Shown: one piece after another, positions 50,831-60,776 of the stretch
Position numbering within the stretch: position 1 is the stretch's first letter
Layout of the letters: every line of letters starts with the position of its first letter
Assembly: GCA_964480725.1 (NCBI GenBank)
Contig: CAYZQO010000001.1
Location: forward strand, 138,360 to 202,359
DNA length: 64,000 nt
Source: JAFGBI01 sp964480725
Lineage (GTDB): Bacteria; Myxococcota_A; Polyangia; Polyangiales; Polyangiaceae
Direction of reading: 5' to 3'
Program-made: the position numbers and the translations under genes
The notes under the pieces: model-generated
Told to the model about the DNA's origin: nothing
Seen by the model: only the letters and a program-made list of their open reading frames with translations
Databases searched by the model: none

Positions 50831-52537
50831 TCACCGCTTGAAGATCCTGCCAAGGAAGCCGGGGCTGGTGGCGCCGCGGGGGGCGGGCTTGGCTCCGCCC
50901 GGCGGGTGGCTGCTCGAGACTTGCCCGGGCTCACCACGCCGCATCTTGTGCAGGCGCAGCTCACGCTGCGCCTCGGTGTGATGTGGCCGCAGCTCGACGA
51001 TGTGCCGATAGTCGCGCATCGCCGGCTCCACACGGCCCGCGCGCTTCAGGAGCTGGGCGCGATAAAGGAGAATCCGGACGTTATCGGGCTCCTTCTCAAC
51101 CGCCTGGTCGAGGATCCGGATGAGCTCGTTGATCGCCCCCACGTCGGCCGCGTCCAAGAGCTGCCCACGGATCCAGGCATAGAGAGCGGCGTGCTCGACT
51201 TGCTCGGGGTCGTTCTCCGCCGCAGCCCTCGCCTCCACCAGTGCCTCCTTCAGCCGCTGCCGCTTGACCAGGATCTCCGCGCGCTGGAAGGCCGAGGCCG
51301 CGTTGATCACGGCTTTGATCGTCTCCTGTTCCGCGTCGGTCGCGCCGCCCTCGCGCAGCAGGCGGTCGTAGTCGGCCCGTCGCTCCGGATCACTGAGCTC
51401 CCCGTGTGCCTCGGTCATCCGGGCGAACACCGAGGTGGCGAGCTCTCGAACCTCGCCGAGGTCGCCCGGCACCCGGTCGGGGTGCCAGCGCCGCGCGAGC
51501 TGGAAGAAGGCGGCCTGGATCGCGGCCAGGTCCGCGGCGGGATCGACGCCGAGCACCTCGTAGTGCGTCTGGTGGGGCACCGCCTCCGCCCGACGCCGAA
51601 CCTCGTCCGCGAACGCGGCCGTCGCGGCTCCCCCCTCGTCGTTGTTCGGACGCTCGCTGTGGCTCTGGAATACGGCGGCGGGCCTCGGCGTCGAGGGGCG
51701 TCGCAGCGACGGGGCGCTCGCCCGCGACGGCGCGCGCGCCGGTTGCGGCGTGGGGCTGCGCGGCGAGGGTCCGCTCTCACCGCCGAGCGGGCGAGGGGCG
51801 CCGGGCCCGAGATCGAGCTGGTGCGTCATACCGAGGACGTAAACGACACGACGCACCTGCTCGCGCGGCAGGACGCCGCAGCCCTCGAGCAGATCGAGCG
51901 ACAGCGACTTGACCCGCATCACCTCGAGCAGCGTGTGCTCGTCACGATTGAACCGGAAGCTCGCCGGGTTCGCTTCGGTGCGGAGCTTCAGGGGCCGTTC
52001 GCCCAGGCTCCGCAGCGCCGCGTCCATGCCCTTCGTGTCGCCGTCATCACGCACAAGGCTCAAGAGCAGGGCCAGGGGCGCCTCCGGGAACACCTCGTGC
52101 GCACCCCACTTCTCGAGCAGGTTCACCGCCTCGTAAAGGCCCGCGACGCTCTCGCCGGGGAGCCCGGCCATCCAGCGGATCTTGCGGCGGAGCTGCTCGC
52201 GCAGCGCCGCCCCGAGATCGGACCGCGTGAGCTTTCCGTCGGCGACGAGCACCTGCCCGAGGAGCCGTCGCTCCGCCACTGCACGCCCCAGGGCGGCCTC
52301 GATCACCGCCCGATCGCCCAAGCCGAGCTCGGCGAGCAGGTCCCCGAGCAGGTGAACGCGCAGACCCGACTTGGCCTTCGCCGGCACGCCCTGCTCAAAG
52401 TAGATCGCGCTGCGGTGGCGCTCGGGTGACTCGATCACGACCGTGCCCGTAAAGCGCCGTTCGAGAGCGTGCGCGAGCAGGCGCGACACGGAAGTCGTGT
52501 CGAGCCGAGTGGTGACCGTCGGGGTGGGTGCGGACAT
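50831..52537 (-). CDS. DUF4388 / J-domain / TPR protein
   Basis: A 568-residue protein. The N-terminal DUF4388-type region (about 5-115: TRLDTTSVSRLLAHALERRFTGTVVIESPERHRSAIYFEQGVPAKAKSGLRV) resembles PATAN/DUF4388 sensory domains of myxobacteria. It continues with a helical part, a low-complexity Pro/Ser linker, and a J-domain (about 338-400) with the conserved HPD (in ARRWHPDRV) that stimulates Hsp70 ATPase. A C-terminal TPR-like set follows (about 420-535, EPDNVRILLYRAQLLKRAGR). It may recruit DnaK to a signalling complex. It is divergent from the NtrC-type gene, about 150 bases away. Confidence 0.8.
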   Translation of the reverse strand: MSAPTPTVTTRLDTTSVSRLLAHALERRFTGTVVIESPERHRSAIYFEQGVPAKAKSGLRVHLLGDLLAELGLGDRAVIEAALGRAVAERRLLGQVLVADGKLTRSDLGAALREQLRRKIRWMAGLPGESVAGLYEAVNLLEKWGAHEVFPEAPLALLLSLVRDDGDTKGMDAALRSLGERPLKLRTEANPASFRFNRDEHTLLEVMRVKSLSLDLLEGCGVLPREQVRRVVYVLGMTHQLDLGPGAPRPLGGESGPSPRSPTPQPARAPSRASAPSLRRPSTPRPAAVFQSHSERPNNDEGGAATAAFADEVRRRAEAVPHQTHYEVLGVDPAADLAAIQAAFFQLARRWHPDRVPGDLGEVRELATSVFARMTEAHGELSDPERRADYDRLLREGGATDAEQETIKAVINAASAFQRAEILVKRQRLKEALVEARAAAENDPEQVEHAALYAWIRGQLLDAADVGAINELIRILDQAVEKEPDNVRILLYRAQLLKRAGRVEPAMRDYRHIVELRPHHTEAQRELRLHKMRRGEPGQVSSSHPPGGAKPAPRGATSPGFLGRIFKR

Positions 52538-52686
52538 CGGACGAGGCGGCGCTCGGGAGGTTACCATCCGGTCCGCAGCGCACCAGTGCGGTCCCGGCCG
52601 GCAGCGCCTGAAGCCCGGCTCCCTGCCGCCTCGCGTCACCACCGGCGCCCGTGGCGATGCGCGCGGATGTCGGGTAGCGTCCGCGC

Positions 52687-54069
52687 ATGCCGCGCGGACA
52701 GATCCTGATCGTCGACGACGAGCCGGCCATCCTCGCCACCCTGAAGAAAGCCCTCTCGCTGGAGGGTTACGCGGTCGAGGTCGCCGGAGGGGTGGCGGTC
52801 GCCGAGGAGAAGCTTGCGCGCCGGTCCTTCGACGTCGTCCTGCTCGACGTCTCTCTCCCGGACGGTGACGGCGTCACGCTCCTCGAGCGCCAGCGGGCAG
52901 CCGGCAACGTGGTGCAGGCGATCATGATGAGCGGGCACGCCACCATCGACGCCGCGATCCGCGCCACTCGCCTCGGCGCGCTCGACTTCCTCGAGAAGCC
53001 CGTCGACTCCAACCGGCTTCTGCTGGTGCTCGAGAATACGATGCGCCTCTTGCGCGCGGAGGAGGAGGCGCGTGAGCTCCGGGCCGAGGCTGGCCACCTC
53101 CAGGAGCTGGTTGGGACCAGTGGCGTCATGCGCGAGCTCGGAGAGCAGATCACCCGCGCGGCCCGCGCGCAGGCGAGCGTGCTCGTCACCGGCGAGCGCG
53201 GGACCGGCAAGGAGCTGGTCGCCCGCGCCATCCACCGCGCCTCGCCGCGCGCCAAGGGTCCCCTCGAGAAGCTCAACTGCGCGGCGGTCCCCAAGGAGCT
53301 CATCGAGAGCGAGCTGTTCGGGCACGAGGCCGGCGCGTTCACCGGGGCCACCCGCCAGCGCCGCGGCAAGTTTGAGCGGGCCCACGGCGGCACGCTGTTC
53401 CTGGACGAGGTCGGCGACATGCCGCTCGACATGCAATCCAAGCTCCTCCGGGTCCTGCAGGAGCGGGAGATCGAGCGCGTGGGGGGCAACGAAACCCTGC
53501 GCGTGGACGTCCGCGTGGTCGCCGCCACCAACCGCGATCTGGCCGCGGCGTGCGCCACCGGCACCTTCCGCGCGGATCTCCTCGATCGACTCAACGTCCT
53601 CCCCCTCGCGCTCCCGCCCCTCCGCGCGCGCCGAGACGACATCCCGGCGCTCGCGACGCATTTCCTCGAGGCGGCCGCACTGACCAACGCCCGCCCCGCC
53701 GTCCGCCTCGCCCCGGAGGCGGTCGCGTCCCTTTGCCGCCACAGCTACCCTGGTAACGTCCGCGAGCTCCGCAACCTCATCGAGCGGCTCGTCATCCTGA
53801 GCCCCGACGACGTGATCACCGCGGGAGACGTGGAGCGCGCGCTCGGCATGGGCGGCGCGCCGCCCGCCCTCGGGCTGTACCGCGCCGGCGTCCCCTTCCG
53901 CGTGCTCGCCGAGGAGGCCGAGCGGACCATCATCGAGGAGGCGCTGGCGACGCACGGCGGACAGATGGCGGCCACGGCGCGGGCCCTCGATCTTGAGCGG
54001 AGCCACCTCTACAAGAAGGCGAAGGCGCTCGGGCTCCGCGGCGGAACCACGGAACGCGAGGACGAATGA
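52687..54069 (+). CDS. NtrC-family sigma-54-dependent response regulator
   Basis: A 460-residue enhancer-binding protein. Receiver domain (residues 4-120) with acidic pocket D10/D11, phospho-acceptor D54 (LLDVSLPDGDG) and K104 (EKPV). AAA+ domain with Walker A GERGTGKE (169-176), GAFTGA (216-221) needed for sigma-54 contact, Walker B LFLDEVGD (237-244), and an R-finger region. A Fis-type helix-turn-helix (about 420-450, GQMAATARALDLERSHLYKKAKALG) ends it. The receiver and GAFTGA are intact, so it should be a phosphorylated activator. No adjacent histidine kinase exists; the partner is elsewhere. Confidence 0.96.
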   Translation: MPRGQILIVDDEPAILATLKKALSLEGYAVEVAGGVAVAEEKLARRSFDVVLLDVSLPDGDGVTLLERQRAAGNVVQAIMMSGHATIDAAIRATRLGALDFLEKPVDSNRLLLVLENTMRLLRAEEEARELRAEAGHLQELVGTSGVMRELGEQITRAARAQASVLVTGERGTGKELVARAIHRASPRAKGPLEKLNCAAVPKELIESELFGHEAGAFTGATRQRRGKFERAHGGTLFLDEVGDMPLDMQSKLLRVLQEREIERVGGNETLRVDVRVVAATNRDLAAACATGTFRADLLDRLNVLPLALPPLRARRDDIPALATHFLEAAALTNARPAVRLAPEAVASLCRHSYPGNVRELRNLIERLVILSPDDVITAGDVERALGMGGAPPALGLYRAGVPFRVLAEEAERTIIEEALATHGGQMAATARALDLERSHLYKKAKALGLRGGTTEREDE

Positions 54070-54125
54070 GCCGCGACCGGGGCCGCGCCGGTCGGTGACG
54101 CCCCGGCCGCAGCGGGGGGCGGGGC

Positions 54126-54944
54126 TCACTGGCAGGTAGAGGCCACGACGCAGCTGCGCTTCACCTCGCGCGCCACCAACCGCAGCGAGGTGGTCTGGCG
54201 AGGGCTCTGGCCCCGGGCCACCTCGGAGTAGTCCATCGTCAGCGCCTTCGTGCCGTCCGTCAGCACCAGCGGCCGATAGCTCGCGTCGAAGGGGCCGACC
54301 ACGACCGGTGACTCTCCGGGGGGAGGGGCGCCGAACCGCCCGCAGAGCGCCCCTTCGCAGTAGAGCTTCCCCTCGGAGCGGTATCCACGCGCGGCCTCGC
54401 GGAAGGTGAGGCGGTTCCCGTCGAAGGAGCCCCGCGCGACGATCCCGCAGCGATCCGGCGTGTTCCGCGCCGTGGCGACGGTCCTCACCTGCGTCTTGAG
54501 CCCGACCACCTTGGTCACGGCGGTGAAATCGAACGCGACCTTGAGCGCGAGGAGCTCCGCGTCCCCCGGCGCCGGCTTGCCCCCGACCGCGGTGTAGCGC
54601 ACCCGGAGGGCACCGGACGCGACGTCGTAGTCCCCATCACCCGCGCCCAGGAGCGTGTCAGAAACCCGGACGCGCGAGCCCGCCCCGAGGGCGTACTCGA
54701 TCTCGACTCGGTCGCAGGGTGCGCCGTCGAGGGGCTCGGCCTCCCCCGGAGCGGAGGGGCGCGGCATGGGCTCGACCACTGGCTCGGCCACCGGCGGGGT
54801 GGCGCCGCCGGATCGCGCGGGCTCCGTCGCGAAACCGGCGGGCGAGGCCGCGCCCAAGGTGGCGAGCACCGCGGTCAGCGCGACCGCCGTGATGGACCGC
54901 CCCCGCCGCGATGAAACAGTCTCGCTGCGCCGTTCAAGCTCCAT
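54126..54944 (-). CDS. Exported protein of unknown function
   Basis: A 272-residue protein with a signal peptide (about residues 14-38, GRSITAVALTAVLATLGAASPAG). A Pro/Glu-rich linker and a beta-rich mature domain follow. Three or four Cys occur, with the last Cys-x-x-x-x-x-x-Cys motif near the end (RSCVVASTCQ). It may be disulfide-stabilised. No family was recognised. Start at 54944 was chosen for the signal peptide; the frame upstream continues to 55070 without features. It is convergent with the NtrC-type gene. Confidence 0.65.
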   Translation of the reverse strand: MELERRSETVSSRRGRSITAVALTAVLATLGAASPAGFATEPARSGGATPPVAEPVVEPMPRPSAPGEAEPLDGAPCDRVEIEYALGAGSRVRVSDTLLGAGDGDYDVASGALRVRYTAVGGKPAPGDAELLALKVAFDFTAVTKVVGLKTQVRTVATARNTPDRCGIVARGSFDGNRLTFREAARGYRSEGKLYCEGALCGRFGAPPPGESPVVVGPFDASYRPLVLTDGTKALTMDYSEVARGQSPRQTTSLRLVAREVKRSCVVASTCQ

Positions 54945-55066
54945 GAGTGGGTCTCCACTGAGCGGGCCAGTCCGCTGCGGGTGATTCTTCGCCCTGCTGA
55001 CCCGGCGGTCAACCGGACCCGTGACCGGCACCGACGGTGCCTTCCCGGGCCCCCATCCCTCGCGGT

Positions 55067-57931
55067 TCAAAGCCCAATCCCCCGGAGGCGGCCGTTCTCT
55101 GGGTCGAGCGCCCGCGCCGCCGCCGCGGCCCGCCCGGCAGCAGCCCGATCACCGGCGGCGAGCCAGGTCGCCGCGAGCTGGGCGTGCACGTCCGCGAGCT
55201 CGCCCGGGCGACCGGGGCAAAGCAGCGCCGACTCGAGCTCGAACACGGCGTCCCGGTGCCGCTTCGCCCCCGCCAGGGCCTCGGCGTAGAGCTGGTGCGT
55301 CATCAGCCCTGTCATGTCGACGTAGACGGCAGCACGCCCGACCCGCAACGCTTCCTCCCACCGCCCGGCGTCGATCAGCACCCGCAGCAGCCGCTGGTGC
55401 ACCGGCGCGTCGTGCTCCTCGACCGCGGCGAGGGCGCTCAGCGCCGCGATCTCCGCGTCCCGGTCCTTCGTCTCCCGCGCTAGGTCAGCGAGCGCCCCGA
55501 GGGGCTCCGCCGCGAGCGGGTCGAAGGCGTGGGCGCGCTCGTAGGCCGCCTTCATCGCCCCCAGGTCACGCCGCGCCTCGGCGAGCGCCGCGACCAGGAG
55601 CTCGACGTCGTAGCCGTCGTGGCCGCCACGGCGCAGGGCCGCCACCGCCCGCTCGGCCGCGGCGCGATCATCCCGAGCGAGCGCGAGCTGGGCGTCGAGC
55701 CAGAGCACGTCCGGGTCCTCCGCGGCGAGCGCCCGGGCCCGGCCGAGGGCGGCCGCCGCACCCTTCGCGTCCCCGGCGCGGAGCCGGGCGAGCGCGTGGC
55801 GACACTGCTGCTTCACGTCGCGCGGGGCCGCCTCCGCCTCCGCGCGCGCTCTCTCCGGATCCCCGGTGCGCCGGAGGGGGACGAACTGGGCATCGTAGCG
55901 GGCCAGATCTTTAGCCAGAAAGCGCCGGAACTCCGCGTCCAGCTCCGCCGGGGTGCGTCCCAGGGCTTCCCGCAGGACCTCCGGGGTTCGGCGGCCCTCG
56001 CCCCACAGGGTCAGCATCCGCTCCAGCCGGGGCATCCCGTACTCCCGCTCCAGCATCACCAGGATGCGGGTCGAGGCGTAGTAGGCGGTCGCCATGTCCT
56101 CCATGTCCTCCGCGCGAGTGAAGGCGCGGTTCATGTCGCCGACCTCGGGGAGCCGCCCGAGGCGGAGCGCGTCGTACAGCTCCGGATCGTGCTCGCGCCG
56201 CCACCCAGGCTCCGCCGTCAGGGTTTCCCACTCCGCGAGGCCCTCGGTGAACCAGCGCGGCACGCGGCTGCGCGACCGCTGGATGTGGAAGACGTGCGAC
56301 AGCTCGTGCCAGAGGGTCATCCCGAGGTTGAAGACCTCATCTCCGGGGCTCATCGCCGCCACCGAGCGCCCGAAGCACACGCCCTGGATCCCAATGTTCG
56401 GCAAGCCCGAGGTGCGGATCGAGAAGTGCTCGCGCTGGGGGTAGAGCTCGACCGGGACGGGGACCGTGGGCGTGATTCCGTACCGCTCCACCATGCCGCG
56501 CCAGGCCCGGTCGAGCAGCGCGGGGACGTAGCGCTCGAGCAGTGCGCGCTGGTCCCGGTGGTACCGCAGCCGGAACGGGCCGTGCGTCACCGACACGTAG
56601 TCGCGCGGGATCGCCTTCTCGTAGAGGCCGAGCGTGTTGAAGACGCGGACGTTGAACGGGTCGTCGTCGAAGGCGGCGGCGAGCGCGCGGACGCCGGCGG
56701 CGTCATCCCCGGCGCGCAGTAGGTTGATCCCGAGGTCGGCGCGGGCCTTGGCGTCCCGTGCGTCGATCAGGATCGCCCGGCGCATCAGCGACACGATCTC
56801 GTCGTAGCGGTGCTCCCACTCCGCGTACTCGCCCACGATCTGGTAGAGCGCGCTGTACTCGGGGTTCAGGTCGAGCACCTTCCGCTCAGCGGCGGCGAAG
56901 CCGGGCTGGTCGTCCGCCAGCAGCCGCACCGCGGCCTTGAGCGAGAGCAGGCGCAGGTCGCGCGGGTTGGTGGCGAGCCCCCGATCGAGCTCCTCGTCGG
57001 CGCGACCGAGCTCCATGTCGCGCAGGGCGATCCCGGCGCGCACGAAGCGCGCCTCCGCGTGGCGGGGGTTCACCTCGAGGGCCCGTCGCGCGAGCGCGTC
57101 GGCCGCGTCGAAGTCGTAGGTCTGCGCCACCTTGACCTTCGCCATCACCACCAGCGCGTCCGGGTGGTTCGGCGCGCGCTGGAGCAGCTCCTTCGCCACC
57201 TCCTCGGCGTGGCCCGGATCGTACTTGTCGAGAAAGAGCTCCGCGCGAGCGAGGAGCAGCTCCGGATCGTGCGGCGAAGCCTGCTCGGCGAGGTTGTAGG
57301 CGTCGTTCGCGTCGCGCGGGCTCCGGAGTAGCTGCGCGGCCCGACCCACCAGCACCAGCCCCGGCCCGTCGTCGTCTCGGATCCGGTCCGCGTTGTAGTC
57401 CTCGATCAGCGTCATCAGCGGCGCCTCCGCCGCCCGCCGGTCCCCGCGCTCGATCAACAACTCCCCCTGGAGCAGGCGCAAGCGCCGGGCCTCCGGCTCC
57501 GTCGCCCGCTCCGCGAGGACGGCGAGCGCCTCCTCGAGCTGACCCTGCGCGTGAAGGGCCCGCGCGCGGAGCGCTGCGGCCACGAGGTCGTCGCTGGCGG
57601 ACTCGAGGAGACGACCGGCGAGGTCCGCCGCCTCTGCATGGCGCCCGGTCAGCAGCAGCAGCTCACCGAGCGCGACCGTCGCGCCGCGCCGCTCCGGGCC
57701 GTCGAGGAGCGCGCGCAGCGCGGCCTCCGCGGCCGGGTATCGGCTCGCTCGCAGCTGGGCGACGGCCCGGGCGAGGCGCTCGGACGGAGGGAGCGGCGGC
57801 TTGGCGGCAGCGGACGCGGCCGCCGCAGGGGCCGCGGTGGGTCGTGCGGTCGTACCGGCGCAACCCGCGACGACGAGCGCCGCGGTCAGCGCCGCGAGGG
57901 CGCCGGGAAGGGTGGGCTTGGGGGAGCGCAT
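55067..57931 (-). CDS. TPR-repeat lipoprotein with peptidase-MA-like zinc site
   Basis: A 954-residue lipoprotein: signal with lipobox VAGC (about residue 24), Ala-rich linker, then many TPR units (about 45-480). A peptidase-MA-like gluzincin core follows with HELSHVFHIQRS (H542-E-L-S-H546) and the third ligand in FTEGLAEWE (about 564-572). More TPR units extend to the C-terminus. The HELSH and TEGLAEWE motifs are complete, so it may be catalytic. Related protein with HELAH at 22118. A plausible role is an envelope protease or scaffold; substrate unknown. It is in the same orientation as 54126. Confidence 0.82.
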   Translation of the reverse strand: MRSPKPTLPGALAALTAALVVAGCAGTTARPTAAPAAAASAAAKPPLPPSERLARAVAQLRASRYPAAEAALRALLDGPERRGATVALGELLLLTGRHAEAADLAGRLLESASDDLVAAALRARALHAQGQLEEALAVLAERATEPEARRLRLLQGELLIERGDRRAAEAPLMTLIEDYNADRIRDDDGPGLVLVGRAAQLLRSPRDANDAYNLAEQASPHDPELLLARAELFLDKYDPGHAEEVAKELLQRAPNHPDALVVMAKVKVAQTYDFDAADALARRALEVNPRHAEARFVRAGIALRDMELGRADEELDRGLATNPRDLRLLSLKAAVRLLADDQPGFAAAERKVLDLNPEYSALYQIVGEYAEWEHRYDEIVSLMRRAILIDARDAKARADLGINLLRAGDDAAGVRALAAAFDDDPFNVRVFNTLGLYEKAIPRDYVSVTHGPFRLRYHRDQRALLERYVPALLDRAWRGMVERYGITPTVPVPVELYPQREHFSIRTSGLPNIGIQGVCFGRSVAAMSPGDEVFNLGMTLWHELSHVFHIQRSRSRVPRWFTEGLAEWETLTAEPGWRREHDPELYDALRLGRLPEVGDMNRAFTRAEDMEDMATAYYASTRILVMLEREYGMPRLERMLTLWGEGRRTPEVLREALGRTPAELDAEFRRFLAKDLARYDAQFVPLRRTGDPERARAEAEAAPRDVKQQCRHALARLRAGDAKGAAAALGRARALAAEDPDVLWLDAQLALARDDRAAAERAVAALRRGGHDGYDVELLVAALAEARRDLGAMKAAYERAHAFDPLAAEPLGALADLARETKDRDAEIAALSALAAVEEHDAPVHQRLLRVLIDAGRWEEALRVGRAAVYVDMTGLMTHQLYAEALAGAKRHRDAVFELESALLCPGRPGELADVHAQLAATWLAAGDRAAAGRAAAAARALDPENGRLRGIGL

Positions 57932-58126
57932 CGCTGGATCATGGGGTCGGCGCCGGGGGCGGTCCACCGGGGTGTGACCGACGGCCCGGACCTGGCCTTG
58001 GGCGGGCAGCTCTTGGGGGCCGGTCGACTCGGCGCCCGCCGCGCCCGGTGCCGGGCAGGCGGGCAAGCGGCCCCTTCCGGAGTCAGGCGGGGTGAACGGC
58101 GCGAGGCCGACCGGGAACGGAGCGGC

Positions 58127-59545
58127 ATGTCGAAGGGACTGGGGCGAATGGTGTCGTGTGTTCTGGCGGGGCTAGGCCTCCTCACGGGCGCTTGCCGATC
58201 GGACGACGACGCGGTTGACGAGGCGCGCGGGAGGGAGGACGTCGCGGGGGCGGCGGGGTCACACGCGCAACCCGATGGCGCGCTGGGCGGCGAAGCCGGC
58301 GCCGAAGACGCGGGGCCGGCGGGCGCGGCCGGAACGGACCCGGGAGCGGACGGTGGCGGGCACAGTGGTGGCTCCCAGAGCGTCGCCGGTGCGACTTCGG
58401 GCGGCGAGGCTTCGGGGGCAGCTGCCGGGGCCGCCGGAGCGGACGCGGGCGGCGCGGGCGCAGTTGCCGGGCAACCGGATCCGGCGCTGGCAGCGGCGCT
58501 GCAGGAGATCCTCGACGAGGCGGTCGCTCGCGAGGAGATCGCGTCTGCGCTGCTCGGGGTAGCGACCGCGGATTGGGAATGGCACGGCGCGAGCGGCACG
58601 CTCGAGGCCGATGGCGCCGAGCTCGCCCAGCCCGGTGACGCCTTCGCGATCCATTCCGTCACCAAGCCCTTCACGGCCGTGGCGACCATGATCGCGGTCG
58701 AACGCGGGCTCATCGAGCTCGACCAGACCCTGGCGTCGGTGCTAGAGCCGGACGTCGTCGCGGGGCTGCACGTCGTCGATGGCGTGGACCGCAGCGACGA
58801 GATCACCGTGCGGCAGGCGCTCTCCCACCGCTCGGGACTGGCGGATGGGTGGTTCGACGGCCCGACGGACGAGACGGGGCGCACGCCCTTCCTGACGGCG
58901 ATCCTGACCGATCCAGAGCGGCAGTGGGAGCCGGCGGAGGTCGTCGCCTGGACCAAGGAGCACCTGGAGCCCGTGGCGGCGCCCGGTGAGGTCTTCCACT
59001 ACTCCGACACCAACTATGTGCTCGTGGCGCTGGCGCTCGAGGCGGTCTTCGGTCGGACGCTGCCGGAGCTCCTGCGAACCGAGATCCTGGCTCCCCTGGC
59101 GATGGAGGACACCTGGTTCCTGTTCCGTGAACCGGAGCGCCTGCCGGCGGGGGGCGCGCTGACTCACGTCTATCACGGCGGCACGGATCTGATCCCGATC
59201 CGCGCGATGACCGCCGACTACGGCGGGGGCGGCCTGGCGAGCACGACGCACGACCTGTACCGGTTCCTCGACGGCGTGGTCTCGGGACGCCTCCTGCGAC
59301 ACCCGAGCTCGCTCGCCACGCTCTGGGAGTTCGAGCCGGACGGGCAGGGCGCGGAGTACGGGCTCGGCTGGTCCCGATACCCCGACGAGACGGTGTCCCT
59401 GATCGGGCACGGCGGTACCGGCGGCGCGCGGATGTTCTACGAGGAGAATTTCGGGATCTTCGTCGTGAGCACGGTGAACCAGTCGGGGACCGACGTCGAG
59501 CTGCTGGACCCGGTGCTGACGGCGGTGATCCTGAGCTTGATGTGA
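58127..59545 (+). CDS. Beta-lactamase-fold serine hydrolase lipoprotein
   Basis: A 472-residue exported lipoprotein. Signal and lipobox LLTGAC (C23), then a long Gly/Ala/Ser/Asp-rich linker (about 25-115). A class C beta-lactamase/DD-peptidase-like domain follows with SVTK (S177-K180), YSDTNY (YxN equivalent) and HGGTGG (KTG equivalent, about 425). This family includes esterases, D-aminopeptidases and beta-lactamase-like enzymes, so antibiotic hydrolysis cannot be claimed. The low-complexity linker is a lineage trait. The gene is divergent from the TPR lipoprotein across about 195 bases. Confidence 0.85.
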   Translation: MSKGLGRMVSCVLAGLGLLTGACRSDDDAVDEARGREDVAGAAGSHAQPDGALGGEAGAEDAGPAGAAGTDPGADGGGHSGGSQSVAGATSGGEASGAAAGAAGADAGGAGAVAGQPDPALAAALQEILDEAVAREEIASALLGVATADWEWHGASGTLEADGAELAQPGDAFAIHSVTKPFTAVATMIAVERGLIELDQTLASVLEPDVVAGLHVVDGVDRSDEITVRQALSHRSGLADGWFDGPTDETGRTPFLTAILTDPERQWEPAEVVAWTKEHLEPVAAPGEVFHYSDTNYVLVALALEAVFGRTLPELLRTEILAPLAMEDTWFLFREPERLPAGGALTHVYHGGTDLIPIRAMTADYGGGGLASTTHDLYRFLDGVVSGRLLRHPSSLATLWEFEPDGQGAEYGLGWSRYPDETVSLIGHGGTGGARMFYEENFGIFVVSTVNQSGTDVELLDPVLTAVILSLM

Positions 59546-59823
59546 CGGCGGGCGTCGCGGCGATGCTCCCGCTCCGGGAGCGCCCGGCGCTGCTCGCCGC
59601 TCCCGACTCACTCTCGAACCCGGAGCCGAAGCGCCGGCTGCCGATGTCCGTGGAGTCGATCCTGCGGCTCCAGGAGCCTGACCCGAGCCAGGTTCTGGCG
59701 AGCGGCCACAGGGCCTTCGGATCCAGCTCACCGTTGCGGTCAAGCAGCACCCGTCCGTCCGGACCGTAGAAGGCCCAGAGAATCAGAAGGCCTTGCCTGG
59801 CGTCAGCGCCGCTGTGGAGGTCG
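59546..59823. other. Intergenic region with possible minus-strand remnant
   Basis: About 280 bases. On the minus strand, 59600-59815 reads as a protein-like segment (LLILWAFYGPDGRVLLDRNG, then DPKALWPLARTWLG) with no start codon or ribosome site. It may be a decayed gene fragment or chance. Nothing else is visible. Confidence 0.3.
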
Positions 59824-60390
59824 CTACTCGACCCAGGTGATGCGCGCGGGGCTTCGCTGCGGAGGGCCCTCCGGCCGCACGTCGGGATGGCCAACGATCG
59901 CGCCGGCGACCATCCGGTAGCCCTCCGGGATCTGGAGCAGCGCCTGCGCCTCGGGGACGCCCGCGGAGAACAGCAGGAAGCCCATGTAGCAGGCGCCGAG
60001 GCCCTTCGCATGCGCCGCGAGGAGCAGGTTGGCGGCGGCGAGCTGGCAGTCCACCGGCGCTCCCGGCACCGACTGGTCGGCGGCGATGACGATCAGCGCC
60101 GGCGCCCCGTAGAAGACGTCGTAACCGGGGGCGTTGACGATCTCTCTCATCCGCTCGTTCATGTGCCCCTGGACCTCGGGGCTGCGCAGGATCCCGACCA
60201 CGATGGCGTTGACCTTGGCCATCACCTCGCGGCTCGTGATCACGCTGAACGCCCAGGGTTGCTGGTTCATCCCGTTGGGGGCCAGGATGGCGGTGTCGAC
60301 CAGCTCCTGGAGGTCCTGGCGGGCGACGGGCTCTGCCCGGTACGAGCGCACGGTGCGGCGGGTGCGGAGCACATCCAGGAACTCGGGCAT
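59824..60390 (-). CDS. Nitroreductase-family FMN protein
   Basis: A 188-residue flavoprotein of the nitroreductase fold. N-terminal LDVLRTRRTVRSYRAEPV with the FMN phosphate-binding RTRRTVR, AILAPNGMNQQPWAFSVIT (family AxxAPSxxNxQPW), central CQLAAANLLLAAHAKGLGACYMGF and a C-terminal RMVAGAIVGHPDV. The length and motifs fit oxygen-insensitive nitroreductases or related FMN reductases. The ATG has a ribosome-site-like GAGAGGA stretch upstream. The next upstream DNA is decayed sequence and repeat copy 3. Confidence 0.88.
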   Translation of the reverse strand: MPEFLDVLRTRRTVRSYRAEPVARQDLQELVDTAILAPNGMNQQPWAFSVITSREVMAKVNAIVVGILRSPEVQGHMNERMREIVNAPGYDVFYGAPALIVIAADQSVPGAPVDCQLAAANLLLAAHAKGLGACYMGFLLFSAGVPEAQALLQIPEGYRMVAGAIVGHPDVRPEGPPQRSPARITWVE

Positions 60391-60519
60391 CGATCCTCTC
60401 CTCTTCTCTCGGAACCGATCCCGTCCCTACCAGAATCCGGTGGGCGGCGAAATGACCGCGGGTCGTGGTGGCGGCCCTCGTCGCGGTCCCCGCCGGCCAC
60501 ACCGCGCGCACGACGCGCA

Positions 60520-60760
60520 TCCGGGTCCGAGGCCCGCGCCGAGCCGCTCGGCGGCGTTTCCGTCGCGCGGGGCGATTTCGAGATCCCCATGGGCGTTGTC
60601 CAGCGCGACCAGCGCGCCCACCGCGACGTCGGCGTAGGTGCACCGCCAGGGCACCGCCTGGTCCCCGATCCAATCCCATGCCCTCCTCGGGAGGGGGGCT
60701 GGTCGGGGACCGCGCCGCGCTCGCCCGCGAGCCGCTCCACGGCCTCGGAAGGTGCGGCCG
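60520..60760 (-). pseudogene. Decayed coding fragment with frameshift
   Basis: On the minus strand two frames read as protein-like: VPWRCTYADVAVGALVALDN (about 60570-60665) and EAVERLAGERGAVPDQPP (about 60691-60755) in a different frame. This pattern suggests a broken gene of unknown family. Its second part resembles EAAERFTGERGA encoded near 63391-63440 in both protein and DNA, so the two are related remnants. No start or stop can be given. Confidence 0.4.
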
Positions 60761-60776
60761 ACTCGCCGGAGCGTTC

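Noticed and set aside
58127..59545. Antibiotic-resistance beta-lactamase
   Set aside because: The fold family includes many esterases and peptidases. The motifs do not permit an antibiotic-hydrolysis claim.
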